Of a stretch of 64,000 nt of DNA, positions 16,437-24,268 are shown piece after piece. Every line of letters begins with the position of its first letter. Within the stretch, counting starts at the first letter, position 1. The position numbers and the translations under genes were made by a program. Origin of the DNA: Chryseobacterium ureilyticum (GTDB lineage: Bacteria; Bacteroidota; Bacteroidia; Flavobacteriales; Weeksellaceae); NCBI RefSeq assembly GCF_900156735.1, contig NZ_FTOL01000008.1, forward strand, positions 124,001 to 188,000, given 5' to 3'. The notes below the pieces were generated by a model. The model was given only the letters and a program-made list of their open reading frames with translations. It searched no databases and was not told where the DNA came from.

Positions 16437-17606
16437 ACCCTTTCTTCTACTTGATAAATTCAAAATTACATATCCTAAGATACCCGCAATGAGTGATGTT
16501 ATTAAAACAGATAGCTTGGCCTCTTCAATGAAAACCTGATTGTCAAATGAAAGCATAGATATAAATATGGACATTGTAAAACCTATTCCAGCTAATAATC
16601 CTAAGCCAATAATGTGAATAAGGTTACTGTTTGCAGGAAGTTGACCTATCCCTAACTTAGAACATATCAAAGAGGTTGCAACAATGCCAATGGGCTTACC
16701 AAAAATTAATCCCAGTGAAATACCTAAACCTAACGGGGAAGTCAGTCCTTCTATCATTTCCTGATGAATTGTAATATTTGTATTGGCGAATGCAAAAATG
16801 GGAATAATTAGAAAATTTACCGGTTTTACAAGTGCATGTTCTAGTTTCTCTAACGGAGATTCAACTTCTGTATCATTGGTTGGCAAGGTCATAGCTACCA
16901 GTACACCTGCTATAGTGGCATGAATGCCAGAATGATGCACAAAATACCATATAAAGACTCCTGGTATTAGATATAGATAGGGATTTTTAACATTAAAACG
17001 GTTCATCAAAATCAGTACTAGCATTCCAATTCCGGCATAGCCTAGATAGCCTAACTCAATTCCGGATGAATAGAAAATTGCAATGACTAAAATTGCAATC
17101 AAGTCATCCACAATCGCTAAAGCCGCTAAAAATATTTTTAAACTGGTTGGTACTCTTTTGTCTAACAGCGAAATTACGGCCAATGCAAAAGCAATATCCG
17201 TAGCCATAGGAATACCCCAGCCGGAAGCTGTTTCACTACCGGAATTAAAACTTACATAAATCAATGCGGGTATTACTGCTCCACCGATAGCAGCAAGGAT
17301 AGGCAAAATAGCTTTCTTGGGAGAAGAAAGTTCTCCTTCAACAATTTCTCTTTTAATTTCCAGACCTACCAACAGAAAAAAGATTGCCATCAATCCGTCA
17401 TTGATCCACATACTTACGGAATAATTGAGGTGTATGGCTTCATTTTCATAACCCAGTTTTGTATCCAATAAATTTTGTAATGGGAGAGCAAGTGATGTAT
17501 TTGCTACTATCAATGAAATCACTACGCATAAAAAAAGGAGAAAACCTCCAAAATTGCTTGATTGTACAAAGTCTTTAAAAACCTTTAGATTGATTTTTTT
17601 CGGCAT
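16419..17606 (-). CDS. nhaA: Na+/H+ antiporter NhaA
   Basis: A 395-residue, about 12-segment protein with the NhaA functional motifs GIPMATDIAFALAV and ALAIVDDLIAILVIAIFYS, which contain the paired aspartates used for Na+/H+ exchange. It is convergent with the arsenic operon, yet its upstream DNA carries the ArsR-type operator, so it seems to belong to the same regulon. Na+ or pH adjustment during metalloid stress is a possible reason; this is inference. Confidence 0.93.
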   Translation of the reverse strand: MPKKINLKVFKDFVQSSNFGGFLLFLCVVISLIVANTSLALPLQNLLDTKLGYENEAIHLNYSVSMWINDGLMAIFFLLVGLEIKREIVEGELSSPKKAILPILAAIGGAVIPALIYVSFNSGSETASGWGIPMATDIAFALAVISLLDKRVPTSLKIFLAALAIVDDLIAILVIAIFYSSGIELGYLGYAGIGMLVLILMNRFNVKNPYLYLIPGVFIWYFVHHSGIHATIAGVLVAMTLPTNDTEVESPLEKLEHALVKPVNFLIIPIFAFANTNITIHQEMIEGLTSPLGLGISLGLIFGKPIGIVATSLICSKLGIGQLPANSNLIHIIGLGLLAGIGFTMSIFISMLSFDNQVFIEEAKLSVLITSLIAGILGYVILNLSSRRKGKKTEI

Positions 17607-17623
17607 ATTTATCTGTAAAAATT

Positions 17624-17656
17624 AAATATCGCAATATACCAATAATGTTGCGAATG
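17624..17656 (-). promoter_or_regulatory. Third ArsR-type operator, before nhaA
   Basis: Read on the minus strand, GTATATTGCGATATTT (17639-17624) contains the same 12-mer AYATTGCRATAT as the two arsR-side operators and in the same orientation to its gene. A second, weaker half-site with TTCGCAACATTAT lies directly upstream (17642-17654 on the minus strand). It is 18 bases before the nhaA start codon. Confidence 0.6.
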
Positions 17657-17764
17657 AGCTAGCAAAAGGGATAATTACTGCTTAAATTACAGAATAAATC
17701 TTTTCCTATTATGAAGAATATGGCTGAAATAAAACTTATTAATAAGTTAGTAGAATGAATTACT

Positions 17765-18226
17765 TTATTCACTATGAAAATCATTATTAAAATATTCCTG
17801 TGCAATATTTGCTACTCCCACACTAAAATATCTTCCGCCATTGATAACAACTTCAATGGCTTTCTTGAAATCGTCTGCATCGCTACCAATGAGCAAATAA
17901 CCTGTAAAACCAATTTCAAAAAGAGGTTTTACGACTTTTTCAGCATCAATATCACTATGAGCAATAAGCTTTATTGTTGGATATTCTGTCCTTAATTCTT
18001 GAATCTGTGCCAGCACATTCCTGTCGTAAAAATCAAGGTCAATAATACTAACATTGGGAGGTTCATTTAATTCTGATAATTGCGATAGTCCATCTTCAAT
18101 GCTTTCCGAACGAAATAAGACTTCAGTTCCTGAAGCGACAAGGTCTTGGCAGATACCATCTAAAATAGGGCTTTTGTCGTTGATAAATGCGAGAGTGATT
18201 TTTTGTTGTGCTGTACCAGTTTCCAT
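17765..18226 (-). CDS. Orphan response-regulator receiver domain protein
   Basis: A 153-residue single REC-like domain. There is an acidic start (LAFINDKSPILDG), an Asp in VSIIDLDFYDR at the phosphoacceptor place, then LIAHSD and GFTGYLLIGSDADDFKKAIEVVINGG, the usual alpha4-beta5 region. There is no output domain. The start is taken at METGTAQQK (18226). A longer frame to 18283 exists but its extra residues come from AT/GC-odd leader DNA. A strong minus-strand promoter lies over 200 bases upstream, so the mRNA has a long leader that contains a large hairpin. Confidence 0.75.
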   Translation of the reverse strand: METGTAQQKITLAFINDKSPILDGICQDLVASGTEVLFRSESIEDGLSQLSELNEPPNVSIIDLDFYDRNVLAQIQELRTEYPTIKLIAHSDIDAEKVVKPLFEIGFTGYLLIGSDADDFKKAIEVVINGGRYFSVGVANIAQEYFNNDFHSE

Positions 18227-18295
18227 AATATTGTCAGATTTTGAGTTAATGGAGTTTCCTGCACAAAAAGAAAGCGCAGGCAACTACACTTACCG

Positions 18296-18405
18296 CACAT
18301 TGAGGTACTGGTATACCCGACAACGAATAAGCGAGCGCCCACGCCTATGGCATGAGCGTTCTTCCTTATTGTCCCGTTGTCTAAAAATTACCAGTTTTCA
18401 ATGTG
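18296..18405. repeat. Large imperfect palindrome (~110 bp), MITE-like or structured leader
   Basis: Matching arms from outside in are CACATTGA (18296-18303) with TCAATGTG (18398-18405), ACTGGTA (18307-18313) with TACCAGT (18389-18395), and GACAACG-AATAAG (18319-18331) with CTTATT-GTCC-CGTTGTC (18365-18381, a 4-base bulge). The GC-rich middle can fold further (CACGCC with GGCATG). It is richer in GC than its surroundings. It lies between the minus-strand promoter and the receiver-domain gene, so it would be transcribed in that gene's leader. Confidence 0.75.
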
Positions 18406-18450
18406 GGACTTAAAGCAAAAACACTTTAAGTATTTCTATATTTAATAAAG

Positions 18451-18481
18451 CAAATGTACGAATGTTACAGATTATATACAA
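18451..18481 (-). promoter_or_regulatory. Promoter of the receiver-domain gene
   Basis: On the minus strand TTG (18481-18479), a 20-base spacer and TACATTTG (18458-18451) match the Bacteroidota consensus exactly. Transcription would start near 18444 and run through the large palindrome to the gene starting at 18226. Confidence 0.65.
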
Positions 18482-18533
18482 TTATGAACAAGGGGCAACA
18501 GCAATTTTGTAAATTTACAACAAAAGGAAGCAA

Positions 18534-19271
18534 ATGTTTAGACATAAAGGCAAAGGTCGTACTTATACGCACAACCTAAAATTAGCCTCAATATTATCCG
18601 GTGTAGCAGGTGTCGTAAACATTACCGGTGTTTTAGAATTACATACGCTAACTACTAATGTAACAGGTCATTTTGCTTTTTTTTCTGAGGAACTTGTTTT
18701 AAGAAATTACAGAATGGCTTTTGCATATTTATTTTACATTTTGTTTTTTCTGTTTGGAGCGTTTGTTTCAAGTCTTCTTATGGAGTGGGTTTCAAAATAC
18801 AAACCACAAACACCTTATATTATACCCATATTCCTTGAAATAATCATATTATTGGCGGTGAGTTTTTCAGCATTTTTACTACCGAATGAATATGCCAGGT
18901 TTTCAATTCTATTATCGTCAGCTCTACTTTTTTCTATGGGATTACAGAATGCATTGGTAACGAGGGTATCCCAATCGGTGGTAAGAACTACCCACCTAAC
19001 GGGTTTGTTCACGGATCTGGGAATAGAACTGTCACAGCTGTTCTTTTACAGAGATCGGCCAGAACGGATACAGTTGAATAAAAGTATATTCTTAAAGCTG
19101 GCAATCATCTGTTGTTTCTTTTTGGGTTGTATAATAGGTGGCTTTACTTATTCATATCTTGAATTAAGAACTCTTTTGCTTCCGGTAGGATTGTTAATTT
19201 TCGCTTTATGGTATGACCGGTTATTGTTTCGGTACTATTATCTGAAAAGAAAGTTCAGAAACCATCATTGA
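18534..19271 (+). CDS. YoaK/DUF1275 family membrane protein
   Basis: A 245-residue protein with about six hydrophobic segments and the DUF1275 motifs GVAGVVNITGVLELHTLTTNVTGH near the N-terminus and GLQNALVTRVSQSVVRTTHLTG in the middle. The family is widespread and without a proven substrate. The gene is transcribed away from the receiver-domain gene and ends 17 bases inside the 3' end of the convergent HTH gene. Confidence 0.85.
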   Translation: MFRHKGKGRTYTHNLKLASILSGVAGVVNITGVLELHTLTTNVTGHFAFFSEELVLRNYRMAFAYLFYILFFLFGAFVSSLLMEWVSKYKPQTPYIIPIFLEIIILLAVSFSAFLLPNEYARFSILLSSALLFSMGLQNALVTRVSQSVVRTTHLTGLFTDLGIELSQLFFYRDRPERIQLNKSIFLKLAIICCFFLGCIIGGFTYSYLELRTLLLPVGLLIFALWYDRLLFRYYYLKRKFRNHH

Positions 19272-19560
19272 CCGTATTCTTCCCGGTATAGTTCTCTTCC
19301 AGTATCCTTACCAGATCTGTTTCATTATAGATTATCTTACCCCCAATTTGTATAAATGGCAGGATATTATCATCACGATATTGCTGTAAAGTCCTTTTGC
19401 TGATATGGAGTAGCCTACACACATCTTCGCCCGACAAGTAGATTTCTCCATTCATTACAGGACGATAGTTTTTCAATATTTCTTCAATACGGTTTCTCAA
19501 CAGCATTATCATTTGCTGTTGTTCGATTACTTCTTCAGCTTCATTCGTCAGTAAATCCAT
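19255..19560 (-). CDS. Excisionase-like helix-turn-helix protein (second of pair)
   Basis: A 101-residue protein with a leading coiled helix and a MerR/excisionase-type HTH (YLSGEDVCRLLHISKRTLQQYRDDNILPFIQIGGKIIYNETDLVRILEEN). The start at MDLLTNEAEE (19560) is preferred to an upstream one because it gives a 20-base overlap with the first gene instead of 68 bases. Pairs of such small HTH genes are typical of CTnDOT-like ICEs, where they act in excision or in controlling tra genes. Confidence 0.82.
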   Translation of the reverse strand: MDLLTNEAEEVIEQQQMIMLLRNRIEEILKNYRPVMNGEIYLSGEDVCRLLHISKRTLQQYRDDNILPFIQIGGKIIYNETDLVRILEENYTGKNTVNDGF

Positions 19561-19852
19561 TGTATTTGATATTATACGGTTGTCCGACTCCGAGTAAAGC
19601 CTGTACATCCGAGAGTTTGTAATAATTCTTGCGGTTCAGTTTGGAATAAGGCAACAATCCTTTGTCTTTATAGGTCTGCAATGTCCGTTTGGTAATACCC
19701 ATCATCAGGCACACTTCCTGGTTATCCAGCCACTTTTCTTTGTTGAAAATCGGTACATATTTCCGAGTGGCATTTTCGGTCAATTCCAAAAGTGCTTTCA
19801 GTTCCATTTTCATCCCGTCCAATACGGACTTTTGTATTGCGATAACTTCCAT
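19541..19852 (-). CDS. Excisionase-like helix-turn-helix protein (first of pair)
   Basis: A 103-residue paralogue of the next gene: KWLDNQEVCLMMGITKRTLQTYKDKGLLPYSKLNRKNYYKLSDVQALL is the HTH and wing. It resembles Xis2-type recombination directionality factors. It overlaps the second HTH gene, so they are translationally coupled. In such elements these proteins bind near the attachment sites or near tra promoters. Confidence 0.82.
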   Translation of the reverse strand: MEVIAIQKSVLDGMKMELKALLELTENATRKYVPIFNKEKWLDNQEVCLMMGITKRTLQTYKDKGLLPYSKLNRKNYYKLSDVQALLGVGQPYNIKYNGFTDE

Positions 19853-19960
19853 TATTTGCTCAATTTTGCTGTGGAAGTCGAATTTATCAAGGATTTGTAA
19901 AGGCTTGGAAAATGTGGTATTGATTGGCTTTGAAAGGCAGTATTTGGCATAAAGCTATAT

Positions 19961-19988
19961 TTGCCGTAGGCTTTATTTCGTAAATTTG
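19961..19988 (+). promoter_or_regulatory. Promoter of the GNAT gene
   Basis: TTG (19961-19963), a 17-base spacer and TAAATTTG (19981-19988) fit the Bacteroidota pattern. The start codon is at 20013, leaving a short leader. Confidence 0.55.
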
Positions 19989-20012
19989 CGTGTTAGTAGT
20001 AATTAAGATAAC

Positions 20013-20456
20013 ATGAAATACAAAATAGATAATATTAAAAAAACAGAATATAAGGAAGTGGTCGATATTTGGGAAGCATCTGTTCGAGCAACACATCACT
20101 TTTTGAAAGAAGAGGATATTCAATATTTTAAACCACTTATCTTAAATATTTATCTAGATGCTGTTGAATTGAAGTGTGTAAAAAATGAGGAAGGTCGAAT
20201 AACTGGTTTTCTTGGAGTAGCTGATCAAAATTTGGAAATGTTATTCATTCATCCAGACTATAGAGGTAAGCAGATTGGAAAAATATTATTGAATTATTCA
20301 ATTGAAAAAATGAATGTAAAAAAAGTGGATGTGAATGAACAAAACGAACAAGCAGTAGGTTTTTATAAAAAATGTGGGTTTGAAACAAAAAGTCGTTCGG
20401 AATTGGATTCATCGGGAAAACCGTATCCCACTTTACATATGGTATTAAAAAATTAA
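20013..20456 (+). CDS. GNAT-family N-acetyltransferase
   Basis: A 147-residue acetyltransferase. LEMLFIHPDYRGKQIGKILLNYSI is the acetyl-CoA loop (Q/RxxGxG/A form: YRGKQIGK), and NEQAVGFYKKCGFETKSRS is the motif B region. It is similar in length and layout to PhnO/YiaC-type small-molecule acetyltransferases. The substrate is unknown. It has its own promoter and is followed by a regulator on the same strand. Confidence 0.88.
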   Translation: MKYKIDNIKKTEYKEVVDIWEASVRATHHFLKEEDIQYFKPLILNIYLDAVELKCVKNEEGRITGFLGVADQNLEMLFIHPDYRGKQIGKILLNYSIEKMNVKKVDVNEQNEQAVGFYKKCGFETKSRSELDSSGKPYPTLHMVLKN

Positions 20457-20591
20457 CTACTGTTAATACCCATTGTGCAAGATTATGAATTATGTGGTAA
20501 ATTGACGTTTGCTTTCCACAAGAAATTTAGTAACAGAAAATACTTGTTTACGAAGCATATAACCTGCAAAAAAGAACTAACAATAGTTCCA

Positions 20592-21302
20592 ATGAATGAT
20601 AACGATACAAAACGACTTTCCAGACTGACTGCAATTCTAACCCAATTACAGACAAAGCGACTAATTACAGCTAATCAATTAGCCGAAAAATTTTCGGTTA
20701 GCACCAGAACTATCTATAGAGATATAAAAGCATTGGAACAAGCGGGAGTTCCTATTCTGACAGAGGAAGGAAAAGGCTATACCTTGATGGAAGGTTACAG
20801 AATTCCGCCCGTAATGTTTACCGAAAGCGAAGCCAATGCGTTAATAACTGCCCAAAAGCTTATAAATAAAAACAAAGATGCTTCATTTGTAAAAGATTAT
20901 TCGGAAGCCATCAATAAGATCAAATCCGTTTTACGTACCAATACCAAAGACAAAGCAAACTTGCTCTCCGACCGAGTTGTATGCAGGCAAAATACAGGCG
21001 TTAACCGAACAAGCAATTTTCTATCGACCTTACAATTGGCCTTAACAAATTTCAATCTTGTAAAGATTAAATATCATTCACCGGATACAAATCAAACAAC
21101 GGAAAGAACCATTGAGCCTTTTGCTATTTACAGTACACAAGACAACTGGATACTTATTGCTTTTTGCTTGTTGCGAAATGATTTCAGAGCCTTTCGACTT
21201 GATAGAATTCAACACCTTACAACACTCAACGAACAGTTTGAACCCCATAAAATGACCTTGCAGGAATATTTTGAAATCTGTAAGAAAAAATATTCTTCGT
21301 GA
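20592..21302 (+). CDS. YafY-type HTH regulator with WYL domain
   Basis: A 236-residue regulator. The N-terminal HTH_11/DeoR-like domain (RLSRLTAILTQLQTKRLITANQLAEKFSVSTRTIYRDIKAL) is followed by the WYL domain (about 135-220, PFAIYSTQDNWILIAFCLLRNDFRAFRLDRI), where W, R and D ligand-binding positions are present. The start is set at MNDNDTKRLSR, since the upstream 39 codons do not resemble the family. It probably controls the GyrI-like and DUF1801 genes downstream. Confidence 0.88.
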   Translation: MNDNDTKRLSRLTAILTQLQTKRLITANQLAEKFSVSTRTIYRDIKALEQAGVPILTEEGKGYTLMEGYRIPPVMFTESEANALITAQKLINKNKDASFVKDYSEAINKIKSVLRTNTKDKANLLSDRVVCRQNTGVNRTSNFLSTLQLALTNFNLVKIKYHSPDTNQTTERTIEPFAIYSTQDNWILIAFCLLRNDFRAFRLDRIQHLTTLNEQFEPHKMTLQEYFEICKKKYSS

Positions 21303-21305
21303 CCC

Positions 21306-21341
21306 TTGACATAAGGTTGTCGCAACCCCATTTTATTTTTG
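21306..21341 (+). promoter_or_regulatory. Promoter/operator of GyrI-like gene
   Basis: TATTTTTG (21334-21341) is a full -7 match. Upstream lie two overlapping dyads, GACA-N6-TGTC (21308-21321) and GGTTG-TCG-CAACC (21315-21327). Their place directly after the WYL regulator gene suggests that regulator binds here. Confidence 0.45.
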
Positions 21342-21366
21342 TGGTTGAACTAAAATATTTCAAGAA

Positions 21367-21825
21367 ATGGAAAAATTAACTATTGAGTCTTTTAAAGTAA
21401 TCGGTATTTCGGTAAGAACCACAAATAAAAACAATCAGGTCGCAAAAGATATTGGGGATTTGTGGGGTAGATTTATAAATGATAAAGTTCTGGAAGCAAT
21501 TCCGAACAAAATTGACAATACTATATATTCCATTTATACGGATTATGAAAGTGACCATACTAAGCCTTATACGACCATACTGGGTTGCAAAGTGAAAAAT
21601 TTAGACACTATTCCTGTCGGAATGGTAGGTAAATCAATTAAGGGTGGAAACTATGTTAAATTCTCAACCAAAGGAGATTTAATGAAAGACTTAGTCATAA
21701 ATAAATGGTTTGAAATTTGGGAAATGGATCTAAATAGACTGTTCACGGCAGACTTTGAAGTATTTGGTGAGAAAGCACAAAACCCAGCAGATGCAGAGAT
21801 AGATATTTTAATTGCAATAAAATAA
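21367..21825 (+). CDS. GyrI-like / AraC effector-binding domain protein
   Basis: A 152-residue SOUL/GyrI-like small-molecule-binding domain: FKVIGISVRTTNKNNQVAKDIGDLWGRF at the start, IYSIYTDYESDHTKPYTTILGCKV in the middle and FEVFGEKAQNPADAEIDILIAIK at the end. Such single-domain proteins bind drugs or hydrophobic ligands, or inhibit gyrase. It follows a WYL regulator, a common pairing in Bacteroidota, and precedes a DUF1801 gene by five bases. Confidence 0.88.
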   Translation: MEKLTIESFKVIGISVRTTNKNNQVAKDIGDLWGRFINDKVLEAIPNKIDNTIYSIYTDYESDHTKPYTTILGCKVKNLDTIPVGMVGKSIKGGNYVKFSTKGDLMKDLVINKWFEIWEMDLNRLFTADFEVFGEKAQNPADAEIDILIAIK

Positions 21826-21830
21826 ATAAA

Positions 21831-22202
21831 ATGGTTGAAAAGCTTCACAGTTTTTACTTGGATAAAGAAGAACCCAACAAGAGTTGCTTACTTGCGTTAA
21901 GGGACATTATTCTTAATCAGGATACAGCTATTGATGAAACCAGGAAATGGGGAATGCCTTGCTTCTGCTATAAGAAAAAAATGTTTTGCTATTTGTGGAT
22001 AGATAAAAAGACTGAAGAACCCTATATTTTGATGGTTGAAGGAAAATATCTTAGTCATCCCGAATTGGAAGAAGGTAATCGTTCCCGAATGAAAATTTTT
22101 AGAGTTAATCCTAATAAAGACTTACCCATAGGAACAATTGAGGGCATTTTACAAAAAGCATTGGACTTATATAGAACAGGCATAATAAAATTAAAAGATT
22201 GA
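21831..22202 (+). CDS. DUF1801 domain protein
   Basis: A 123-residue protein with the DUF1801 pattern LRDIILNQDTAIDETRKWGMPCFCYKKKMFCYLW, a YdhG-like fold thought to bind phosphorylated or iron-linked ligands. No function proven. It is co-transcribed with the GyrI-like gene and ends before a bidirectional terminator. Confidence 0.83.
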   Translation: MVEKLHSFYLDKEEPNKSCLLALRDIILNQDTAIDETRKWGMPCFCYKKKMFCYLWIDKKTEEPYILMVEGKYLSHPELEEGNRSRMKIFRVNPNKDLPIGTIEGILQKALDLYRTGIIKLKD

Positions 22203-22257
22203 CCAATAGAAAAGCTGACCTAATTATTTAATTTGAACAGAAGAACACTTTGTCAGA

Positions 22258-22295
22258 AAGCAAAAAACCGACCTGTAACAGTCGGTTTTGCTTTT
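22258..22295. terminator. Bidirectional terminator between DUF1801 gene and traQ
   Basis: AAAACCGAC (22264-22272) pairs with GTCGGTTTT (22281-22289), extended by AGC/GCT outside, with A and T runs on both sides. It closes both the accessory operon and the tra operon. Confidence 0.85.
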
Positions 22296-22307
22296 ATATA
22301 AGTAATA

Positions 22308-22757
22308 TTAATCGCTACTGTTAAACTCAAAGCTCAATTGCTTTTCATTTCCAAAGCTGTCCGAAATCCAAACCTCAAAAGATTGTGACACGGCAGATGT
22401 TGAAGTGTAATACAAGCGAAACTGCTCTGTGGGCAATGGGTATAAATCGTTCGGTAAATACGGTTGCTCATCGTAGTATTGCAAGGTTCCTTGTCCGTCA
22501 AACTGAAAGTAACGGAGAAAATACTGCGTGTTGCTGTAATTGCCTGTACGCTGTATAGTAATGCGTATTTCTACCGTCTGCCCATTGGCTACATCTTTTG
22601 GAACTGGCATCACGTTTACCTCAAAAGGAAAATTGTTCTGTATTTCGAGTTCATCATCTTTGCTACAAGATACCAAAGAAACCGAAGCTGTGAGGATTGC
22701 CAGCATTACATATATCGGCAGTAATCCTATTCTGAATTTATTGAAGATTGCTATCAT
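22308..22757 (-). CDS. traQ: Conjugal transfer protein TraQ (DUF3872)
   Basis: A 149-residue predicted lipoprotein or membrane-anchored protein. There is a hydrophobic start with a lipobox-like VSLVSCSKDDE, then a beta-sandwich region with PFEVNVMPVPKDVANGQTVEIRITIQ, characteristic of DUF3872/TraQ. It is the last gene of the tra operon, as in CTnDOT. It probably acts in the periplasm or outer membrane part of the mating apparatus. Confidence 0.88.
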   Translation of the reverse strand: MIAIFNKFRIGLLPIYVMLAILTASVSLVSCSKDDELEIQNNFPFEVNVMPVPKDVANGQTVEIRITIQRTGNYSNTQYFLRYFQFDGQGTLQYYDEQPYLPNDLYPLPTEQFRLYYTSTSAVSQSFEVWISDSFGNEKQLSFEFNSSD

Positions 22758-22769
22758 TGTTTTTACGTT

Positions 22770-23330
22770 TTAAAAATTAAACCTTAATCCCACACCTGCG
22801 GATGGTCGGAACCGTTGCAAATCCGTACCCCACAAAACCTTTGTACGTCCTTGCAGGACTAACACAAATCGGTCGGACAGGTGTGTTTCAAATGTGAGGC
22901 GACCGCCTGCTCCGTAGATGAAATTATCCTCGCTCAAAATCTTTGCCCCGTCATATAACATCGTTTCGCCACGATTGATACTTTCGTAACCGACTACGCC
23001 TGTTATTCCGAAGTTCAGCGTAATGTTTTTACGGGCATCGCCCAAGAGGAAGAAACTGTAACCGCCCTCGGCAGTATAAGTTTCCTGTGGTATGCGAAGG
23101 TCTTTGTAATCGTGGTATTGGTGCGTGTATTCCAATGCCCAAAGCTGATAGTTACCATTCTTGCTGTTTACGGTCATACCGATATTGATATAATAATCAT
23201 TGCCGATTTTATCATCAGATAATACACCTGCACTTACTTCCAGTCCTTTCTGTTTTGGAAGCATTCTTTGTGCCTGTGTAACCGTGATGGCCATAAAGAT
23301 GAGCATCAGGGTATAGATATATTTTTTCAT
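22770..23330 (-). CDS. traO: Conjugal transfer protein TraO
   Basis: A 186-residue outer-membrane-type protein: signal peptide (MKKYIYTLMLIFMAITVTQAQR), then amphipathic strands ending in GVGLRFNF with a C-terminal aromatic, as in small beta-barrels. Order and length match Bacteroidota TraO. It follows traN and precedes traQ by 12 bases. Confidence 0.88.
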   Translation of the reverse strand: MKKYIYTLMLIFMAITVTQAQRMLPKQKGLEVSAGVLSDDKIGNDYYINIGMTVNSKNGNYQLWALEYTHQYHDYKDLRIPQETYTAEGGYSFFLLGDARKNITLNFGITGVVGYESINRGETMLYDGAKILSEDNFIYGAGGRLTFETHLSDRFVLVLQGRTKVLWGTDLQRFRPSAGVGLRFNF

Positions 23331-23350
23331 AAAATTGCTTTAAAGGGTTA

Positions 23351-24244
23351 TTAAAATTTCAGGTGCATATCGTTAATCAAACGAGCCTTGATTAAATCGC
23401 AGTTTTCTATCTGAAGTGTTTGATGCCTGCCCCCGTTTTTCTCAAAAATCTCAATCAGCAGTATCTTATCATCGGCAATGGTAAATTGGTCTAACAGAAA
23501 AACGTTTTGTTCGGTTAGTTTTCCGCCAATCTCGTCCAAAGGTTTGTAAGTTCTAAGCGGTATTATCGGGCGTTCCTGAACTACGGTACGTTTTGCCACC
23601 TTTTTATCCACCACTTTGAAATTCACAAAATCAATCTGAAACGGCACATTGGTACGGTTTCTCAATTCCGTGTGGAAATAGTATTTGCCGTTGTGTATGT
23701 AGATACCTTTGAGGATAAACTGAATACCGAAACTCTTAGCCCCGATATGCTTTACAATGCGTTTGTCCTTTTTGTAAATGGTTTCCAATAACAAGCCTGC
23801 CAGCGATGGCGAATTGTTGCCCAATTCCTCAAAAAGCACATCGTTACCGTTGGCTTTATCCACTGCCTTTTGCATTGTGAGCAAGTCATAGCTCAATGCT
23901 TCGGGATAGGAACTGTAATACACATTGAAACTGTAAAAACGTCCGTCATTCGTAATGACTGAAAAATTGGTTTCAGGTTCAAAATCCCTTACCGTTGCTT
24001 TTACACGCAACACGTTTTCCGCATCTTCCGCTTTCCCTGCAATCAGGTATTCGCTACCCAAATCCACATAGCGTATAGCAGTGGGGAAAATCAGGTGTGA
24101 TGTCTTATTGTAGGTCACTTCCATTTTATACGGTTCTATCTTGCCCAACGCAAGCGGAGTTCTGATGCTATCCTGTGCATAAGATTGTACGGCAAAGCCG
24201 AGTATCAGGGCAATTGCCCAAAAGGTTTTTAAATGATTTTTCAT
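23351..24244 (-). CDS. traN: Conjugal transfer protein TraN (VirB9-like)
   Basis: A 297-residue periplasmic protein with a signal peptide ending AVQSYAQD, then LGKIEPYKMEVTYNKTSHLIFPTAIRYVDLGSE. That segment is the strand that gives the TraN/VirB9 family its name for binding the VirB7/VirB10-like core. The C-terminal half is a beta-sandwich (KYYFHTELRNRTNVPFQIDF). It forms the outer-membrane core complex with TraM and TraO. Confidence 0.93.
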   Translation of the reverse strand: MKNHLKTFWAIALILGFAVQSYAQDSIRTPLALGKIEPYKMEVTYNKTSHLIFPTAIRYVDLGSEYLIAGKAEDAENVLRVKATVRDFEPETNFSVITNDGRFYSFNVYYSSYPEALSYDLLTMQKAVDKANGNDVLFEELGNNSPSLAGLLLETIYKKDKRIVKHIGAKSFGIQFILKGIYIHNGKYYFHTELRNRTNVPFQIDFVNFKVVDKKVAKRTVVQERPIIPLRTYKPLDEIGGKLTEQNVFLLDQFTIADDKILLIEIFEKNGGRHQTLQIENCDLIKARLINDMHLKF

Positions 24245-24268
24245 TGTTTTATTTATTTGAGTTCAACA

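Noticed and set aside
18296..18405. Insertion sequence end or transposase remnant
   Set aside because: No transposase frame and no target duplication visible around it; kept only as a palindrome of unknown origin.
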